This document shows, in pieces, positions 57,148 through 64,000 of a stretch of DNA of 64,000 nucleotides. The translations under genes were made by a program, and so were the position numbers. Position 1 is the stretch's first letter; each line of letters opens with the position of its first letter. Below the pieces are notes generated by a model. It did no database searches and was not told the origin of the DNA. It saw only the letters and a program-made list of their open reading frames with translations. The DNA comes from Sclerodactyla briareus (Eukaryota; Echinodermata; Holothuroidea; Dendrochirotida; Sclerodactylidae), in contig JAODTK010005907.1 in assembly GCA_026419785.1 (NCBI GenBank), positions 1 to 64,000 on the forward strand, in the 5' to 3' direction.

Positions 57148-57724
57148 CCCCTGTCTATTATGATGTGAGATTTCATCCTGTGACTGCATGTCTCAAAGTT
57201 TCGCTAACTCACGCATCTTCAGGCAGTCATCAGTACAGACATCACTGGGCAGACTCCAGACTGAGTATGGCATTGGGGTTGTTAGATTTCAAACCGGAGA
57301 GTGGAGTATACCTGGTAACAACTTGCTCTGGGCTCAGAAACAAGGGTTGGAGTGTAAGGTTACCAGTTTTTTTTTTTTTTTTTTTTTTTGGCCAATACAT
57401 ATTTTGGACTAGGGGGGAAACCACTCCAATGTGGAGTTCACGTAACATTAGCTAGGCCAGGCCTAGCTAGATACCTCGTTAATAGCCTAAGCCTAGCCTT
57501 GGCTATGATGACTGTTGCTGAAAGGTAAATGTCCACTGTTAGTCTCTGTAACATTAGGCCGAGCTAGGCTAAATTGGCATTATGGTATAGTGTACAGCCA
57601 GGGTTCCCGGATGTATGAGATTAATGTTAGGATTTAGGAGCAGGGTTAGGTTGGGTTAGGGTTAAATTCCAATTCCAGAATCCCAAATCTCTCAGTACCA
57701 ACACCTAACATGAACCTACTAACC

Positions 57725-57925
57725 CTTTGGCGAGTGCACCTCATTGCTTTGCTGGACCACCCGACACCTATGGGTACCCCACCATTGTGTACCCCTCAGT
57801 GGATAGTACCTAACCACCACTATGGTTTACCATAGAACCCGTTTGCTATACAACCGCAACAGTAAATATAGGTAATGGCAAAGTACTACATATCTCATCT
57901 TGGCCCTTCGGGACGATTGATAAAA
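57725..57925 (+). repeat. ~200-bp internal repeat, copy A1
   Basis: TTGGCGAGTGCACCTCATTG, CACCCGACACC, TACCCCTCAGTGGATAGTAC, CAACCGCAACAGTAA, then CTCATCT...CCTTCGGGAC. The same order occurs at 59,143, 61,531 and 62,975. Confidence 0.88.
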
Positions 57926-59142
57926 TGTGGCCATGCAAGGCTGACATTGGATTATATTGTATGAATGATTTAATTATGAGCTTGTTCCAATGAATTTCAC
58001 TGTTTGGGGTTCCACTTTCCCTGCTCAAAATCTATTCTAAGTTTGAACATGGTGCAGTTTAGGTCCTAAAATGACTATTTCCGGCCTTTAGTGTGGATCA
58101 TCTTCGAGTGAGTCCCAACAGTGGGTTTAATGATAATTATTCTATCCAGGTTGGAATGGTTAGGGCCAGATTCCAGATTATAATCCCAAATCTTATAGTT
58201 ACCAACACTTGAACCTAACCCCTGATCCTACTACCCCTACCCCTAAGCCGCTACTAGTAGTTACAGTCAAACAGTAATCTCATGCATCCATTTACCCATG
58301 GTATAACTACATACTGTACAATCGTACGCGCTAATTAGCCATGGTAGCCAGCATGCCGGAAGCCGCTGTACACACCCGCCTAGAATCTCCAGCTCTCAGG
58401 TTTGTCTTCTCTGATATTTAATGACTGGGGATCACTGTATTCTCACTTCTCGCCTCTAAACCCTCTACCTCCCCCTACCTCAACTCCCCCCCCCCCCCCC
58501 ACTCAATCATGCCTGGTGTAGTCCATTGAGGGGTATCTAATGAATTTTTCCTTCCTCTCCCAAGTTTCCAAATCATAATAACATTCTTCACCTAGAGATA
58601 GTTGAAATCTGTCATTGGGGGATTTTCCTTCCTACAGTGTATCCCAATTCACTTATGAAACCATCAGTCATTCCAGTCACCACATTTTCAAAGAAAACTT
58701 CACAATTTGGCGGAAAAATAGTGTGTTCCTCTCCAAATTCGAATTTACTTCAATTTCTGCTTGAATGCAACGAAACGGTCCAATTTTGGTACTTCCTTAC
58801 TCCTCATAATACTGCCGTGTTTAGGAGATCTCAAATTGTTCGGGTATCATTTAGTATCACCGACAATCTCTTGAACAACAGGAGAAATGGGCAAAAATTA
58901 CTTTTTTAAAACCCCCCATGGCCTTTTTGACTCCCCTGAATTCCATTTTTCTGAAGAAATGTGTCCAATTTGGTTGGTGAACGTGGTGTTTCGTGCTTTT
59001 TTTAGGAGTATGCAAGATTTGCCATGTTCTGCCACCTGAATGGAGATATTTGCGACAAAACAAAAAACCAATAAAAATCGGACGGACACGCGAGCACACA
59101 CATACACACTAACGACACAACCCACGCCCACAAACGGACACC

Positions 59143-59345
59143 TTTTGGCGAGTGCAACCTCCGTTGCTGGACACCCGACACCCATGGGCACCCCACACAT
59201 AGGGTACCCCTCAGTTAATAGTACTAACCACCATCTGGTTACATAGCAACCGTTGCTATGGCAACCGGCAACAGTAACTATAGGTAGATTGGCAAAGTGA
59301 CTCACGATATCTCATCTGCTGCCCTTCGGACCGAGATATCCAACC
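59143..59345 (+). repeat. ~200-bp internal repeat, copy A2
   Basis: As copy A1 but preceded by GGACGGACACGCGAGCACAC and followed by AACCGTTCCGATCCGTCAC. It also contains GCAACCGTTGCTATGGCAAC. Confidence 0.88.
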
Positions 59346-60114
59346 GTTCCGATCCGTCACAGATTACAAACCATGCTCACTAAGGTGCTCATGGAACTGA
59401 GTATTCCAGCGCGTTTAAAAACGCAAAGAGTGGCGGCGGCAACAAAGTGAAATCGACGTCTCAAATCATTAATATAAAAACCTTATGAAACCTATAGAGG
59501 CGTTCCACCGAAGCTTTCGTTTTGTTTGCCACCTAAGGATTCCGGAACTGGCGCAAGTGCTCAACAACTTCCTGCCTGATGATTACAGACCATGCTACCT
59601 TTCTCATGGAAATGAGCAACCTTTCAATCTTCAGTCCTTTTCCAGAACACTTCGATAGCTATTTGAAGAGGTGAGTTCTTTGATTGATAGGTTCCTCAGA
59701 ACACACACCTGGATTACCCTGCAAACAAAAATGAATCATGTTAGGAACGCAGTACAACCAAATTCAGCATTTCACTGCATCCCAATCTCAATGCATCCAA
59801 AATAAAACACAAATACAAGTCTATTGAATGCCTGTCACCCCTGAACAATGGGAGGCAAGGGCTGTCTCTTATCAAGGCACTTTTGTAATGGAATCATCAT
59901 GGGTGCATGAGATGCCCCAAATGCTCAGAATAAGTGCTATTGTGTTTGGCATTTGGATGCATCTAATGCAGGTACAACCCAGGAATAGGTTTGTATGACG
60001 TCCCTTAATGGGTTGGATATTACAATTATCAGCACCGCACCTCCAAATAATCTGTTTATATACAGTTTTTGACCATGGACTATCTATATTCATTAGTAAG
60101 TAACAGGCAGTAAG

Positions 60115-60926
60115 GGTCACTTCCAAGTGCAAGGGCTGGCACCAGGTCTGATTCCTGGTCCAAATATGAATGATTGAGCCTGGATCCCATACAGGCTCGC
60201 AGTAAGGACTTGAATTTTGGCATATCAGTTTCTTGTAACAATTCAATTTCTATAAGGAGGGCCATAACTACAAACAAACTTCTTCTATCGAGTTACACTG
60301 CAAATTTTGCTATACATATGATATTTTGCATATCAATTTGCCTCAGTTGCCTAGCAAACTGCTATCTATACCAACAATGCCCGCCTGATCCCTATGTGTG
60401 ATTCTACACATCGTTAAAACTGCATGAAATGATCAGGTTTCTTAATTCAATACTCCACCATGTGGCTCGGAATTGCAAAGGCCTTGAGTTGTACAAAGTA
60501 TCAACCTGGGCTTAAACTAACTGACTGCAGATAATTCATACAAATACCCTAAAACCTGAGCGTTTTTTTTTTCATGTTCAAAATGGTGACTATGACATAG
60601 CCATTGACTATTGACTAGATTAACTCTGGTGATAGTAAGGCCCAGGGGTTTGTCCGTTCATGATATGGAAGATTTCACCAGATGGTACTAGCAAGCTACA
60701 CAGAGGGGCACCATGTGTTTTTTTTGAGCATCGTTTACTTGGCGAGTGGATCCCAGGAACCTGATGATTGATCGCAAAACCAAAAAACGCTTCTGCTTGT
60801 TCAATGACACCCGAGCGGATCATTCCGCATAGTAAATCCGAGTATTGATTGGAACTTTGAAAATGAGGAGAAAACTATTTGAAGCCACACCAACGTGCAC
60901 CACCGAGCCTCCTGGAACGCACAAAG
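60115..60926. other. Spacer between the two 3-kb copies
   Basis: Not repeated within the window, but it would be part of a ~3.8-kb repeat unit if a third copy follows beyond the right edge. No gene recognised. Confidence 0.4.
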
Positions 60927-61530
60927 ATCCTGTCTATTTATAATTGAGATTTCATCCGTGACCTGCATGTCGCAAATTTCGCTAACCCTTCACGCAACTT
61001 CAGGCAGTCCATCCAGTAACGAAACCATCACCGGGTCAACTCCAGACGAGTATGGAAAATTGGTTGTTAGATTCAAAAGCGAGAGTGGAGTATACCTGGT
61101 TACCAACCTTGCTCTGGTCCTCAGAAACATGGTGTGGAGTGTAGGTTCCAGGTTTTTTTTTTTTTTGTGTTTTTTTTTTTTGCCAATACAGTATTTGACT
61201 AGGGGGAAACAACTCCATGTGGAGTTCAAGTAACTTATGCTAGGCCTAGGCCTAGCTAGTATACTCGTGTAATAGCCCCTCAGCCTGCCCTTGGCTTATT
61301 ATGACGTTTGCTTGAAGAGGTAAATTCCCACTTGTTTACTGTAACATTATGCCGAGGCCTAGGCCTAAATTGGCATTATTGGTATAGGTGTACACCAGGT
61401 TCACCTGGAGTTATGAGATTAATGTAGGAATTTTAGGATCAGGGTTATGGTGGGGTGTTTCGGGTTAATTCCCCTTCCTCCAGAATCCCAAATCTCTCAG
61501 TACCAACACCTGACCTGAACCTCACTAACA

Positions 61531-61740
61531 CCTTGGCGAGTGCCTCATGTGGCTGGGACCCACCCGAACACCTAAAGGCCACCCCACCATAAGGTACCCC
61601 CTCAGTGGATAGTACATAACCACCACTATGGTTACATAGCAACCGTTGCCTATAGCAACCCCGCAACAGTACATTCTAGGTAATGGCAAAAAGTGACTAC
61701 AATATCCTCATCTGGCCTTCGGGACCGATGATAAATAAAA
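61531..61740 (+). repeat. ~200-bp internal repeat, copy B1
   Basis: Counterpart of copy A1, with extra single bases. Confidence 0.88.
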
Positions 61741-62974
61741 ATGTGCCATGGCCACGGCTGACATTGGATTACATTGTATGAATTATGTAATTATGAGCGT
61801 GTACCAATTGAATTTCACTGTTTGGTTCCAATTTTTTCCTGCTCAAAATATGAAAATGTTTGAAAATGGGCATTTTGGTCCCAAAATGACCTATTTAGGC
61901 TTTTAGTGTGGATCAATGGCTTTCAGTGAGCCACATGGGGTTTGAATGATAATTATTCTATCCATGTTGGAATGTTTTGGGCCAGATTCCAGAGTATAAG
62001 CCCCAATCTTATAGTTTAACCAACACTTGAAAAAACCTAATCCTTGATCCTCACTAACCCTACCCCCTAATCCCTACTAGTATTACATTTCAAACGTAAT
62101 CTCATGCTCCTTTCACATGGGTAACTACATACGGAACAATCGTGTACCGCTAATTAGCCATGGTACCCAGTCATGGCCTGATAGCCGATGTCCACACCCG
62201 CCCTAGTATCTCCAGCTCCAGTTTGTCTTACCTGATTTGAAATGACGTGGGTGGAGAATCTCTTGTATTCTCGCCTCTAACACAAACCCCTCCCACTGTA
62301 TAACCGCAAACTCCCCCCCCCCCCCCCTCACTCAATTTCATGCCTGGTGTAGTCCCAGTTGAGGGGTATCTTAATGAATTCCTTCCTCTCCCCAAGTTCC
62401 AATATCATAATAAAATTCACTGGAATTCAAGTTGAAATCTGTTTTTCGGGACATTTTCTGTCTACAGTGTTCACAATTCCTTATGACACCATTCAGGCAT
62501 TTCAGTCACCAAATTTTTCAAAGAACAACCTCACAATTTGGCCGAAAAATAGTGTTTTTCTCTCCAAATTCGAATTTTATCTTGCAAACTGTGGCTGCTT
62601 GAATGCAACGAAAACGAGTTCATATTTTTTGTTACTTCCTGGCCTTGTATGAGAATCTCCAATTGTTCGGGTTCAATTTTAGTTACTCAACCGAACATCT
62701 TTTAACAACATTTAGAAATGGGCAAACTTACTCCTGTTAACCCCCAAAGTGATGGCCATTTTGACCTCCCCTGAATTCCCATTATTTCCCTTCCTTCTGA
62801 AGAAATGTTGTCCAAGTGGTTGGTGAACGTTGTGTTTCGTGACTTTTTTAGGAGTATGCAAGATTTTGCCCGTTTCGGCGGCCACCTGAAATTGAGATAT
62901 TTTGGAAAAACCATACAAAATCTGACGGAACCACGCAAACGCACACACACACACAACCACGCCCGACCACAAAC

Positions 62975-63180
62975 GGACACCTTTGCGAGTGCACCTCATT
63001 TGCTGGACCACCCGACACCAATGCAAACCCACCCATAGTGTATCCCTCAGTGGATAGTTTTAAACCACCACTATGGTTCCATACAAACCGGTCGCATGTC
63101 AACCGCACAGTAATTCGGTGAGATTGGCAAGTGACTACAATATCCTCATCTGGCCCTTCGGGACCGTAAGATAACAAACC
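62975..63180 (+). repeat. ~200-bp internal repeat, copy B2
   Basis: Counterpart of copy A2, preceded by a short (AC)n tract. Confidence 0.88.
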
Positions 63181-64000
63181 GTTTCGATCCGTCACAGATT
63201 ACAAACCACTGTGCTCCCATAAGTGCCTCTGTAATGAGTATTCCGCTCCCACCGTTTTAAACGCAAAGAGGGGGCGGCTTGCACCACAGTGAAATCGACG
63301 TCCTAAATCATTACTTCAAAAACACGTATGAAACCATAGAGGCGTTTCCACCGAAGCTTCCGTTGTTTTTGCCACCCTAACGGATTCCGGATAACTGGGC
63401 GTCCAAGTGCTTCAACAAACTTCCTGCATCGATCGATTACAGACCATGCTTACCTTTTTCTCATTGAATGAATGCAAACCTTTTTTCACTCTTCTCTTTC
63501 CAGAACACTTGGACAGATAGCAATATTGAAGAGGTGAGTTTCTTTGATGATCTGTTTCCTCAGAACACACACCTGGGATTTCCCTGCAACAAAAATGAAT
63601 CCTTTTAGGGACGCAGTACAAACCCCCATTTCAGCATTTTTAACCTGCAATCCCATCTAACATGCATCCAAAAATAACACAACCAATACAAGTCTATTGA
63701 CAGCTTTGTCCACCACTGACCAATGGAGTGGGCAAGGGCCTGTCTAATTCCAGAGGAAACTTTTGTATGGAATCCTCTGGGTTGCATTGAGATGCCCAAT
63801 GCATCAATAAGTGCTATTGTGTTGCATTTGGATGCAGTCTAAAATTTGCAGTACAACCCTAGAATAGGTTTGTATGATGTCCCTTAAGGTGTTTGGATAT
63901 AATTAACAATTATTCAGAACACCTACAACTGTCTGTTTTTATAAATACAGTGTTTTTGACCAGGGACTAGCTATATTCCATTAGTTAAGTAAGCAGTAAG

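Larger units (their letters stand above)
57148..60114 (+). repeat. ~3-kb duplicated segment, copy A
   Basis: It matches 60,927-64,000 along its whole length in direct orientation. Examples are GGTATACCTGGTAACAAC/GAGTATACCTGGTTACCAAC, GCTAGGCC...AGGCCTAGCTAG, CACCCGACACC, GAAATCGACGTC and GTTTTTGACCA at the right edge. It contains poly-T (57,367-57,389), poly-C (58,486-58,500) and two copies of an internal ~200-bp repeat. No protein-coding region recognised. Confidence 0.93.
60927..64000 (+). repeat. ~3-kb duplicated segment, copy B, runs off the window
   Basis: Direct copy of 57,148-60,114. It is slightly longer because of many one- or two-base insertions. Poly-T at about 61,153-61,181 and poly-C at about 62,313-62,327 correspond to those in copy A. 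Confidence 0.93.

Noticed and set aside
57643-57664. Telomere-like GGGTTAGG/TTAGGG words
   Set aside because: Only two to three imperfect units inside the duplicated 3-kb segment. Not a telomeric tract.

Overview
The window looks like repeat-rich intergenic DNA from an animal nuclear genome. No open frame exceeds about 260 codons, the longest frames lie inside GC-rich minisatellites, no operon-like packing is visible, and the recognisable proteins are eukaryotic transposable-element enzymes. The repeat style (TTTGCATA/ATGCAATTAGACA arrays, GATA-tailed repeats ending in a hairpin, hAT MITEs, a DIRS-type element) suggests a marine invertebrate, perhaps a deuterostome such as a lancelet, hemichordate or echinoderm. 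That taxonomic guess is inference. I find no confident host gene, tRNA or rRNA.

Layout. 1-840 is a ~300-bp tandem repeat. 2.5-19 kb carries several hAT-type non-autonomous elements; one (17,245-18,953) has a perfect 8-bp target duplication and a ~190-bp tandem array inside. It also holds GAGTAC, CA and GATAC microsatellites, a ~315-bp tandem repeat, and an unidentified coding-like frame on the minus strand at 10.8-11.2 kb. 24,604-26,388 is a hAT transposon with terminal inverted repeats, a target duplication and a frameshifted ZMYM-like/hAT transposase C-terminus. 28.4-36 kb has three copies of a GATA-microsatellite repeat with a 3' hairpin (Helentron/HINE-like) and several short coding-like frames. 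36.29-43.40 kb is bounded by diverged inverted repeats and filled with at least five different GC-rich minisatellites. 43.93-45.33 kb is a long foldback element. 45.76-46.28 kb is a 149-bp tandem array. 47.8-52.0 kb is a decayed DIRS-superfamily retrotransposon on the minus strand with gag, reverse transcriptase, RNase H and tyrosine recombinase. Two more hAT MITEs with perfect 8-bp target duplications follow. 57.15-64.0 kb is one ~3.8-kb unit present twice in direct orientation.

Nothing here forms a pathway. The mobile-element genes are broken by many small frameshifts. Single-base differences between the two 3-kb copies are mostly indels, so some breaks may be consensus errors of a noisy long-read assembly rather than biology.
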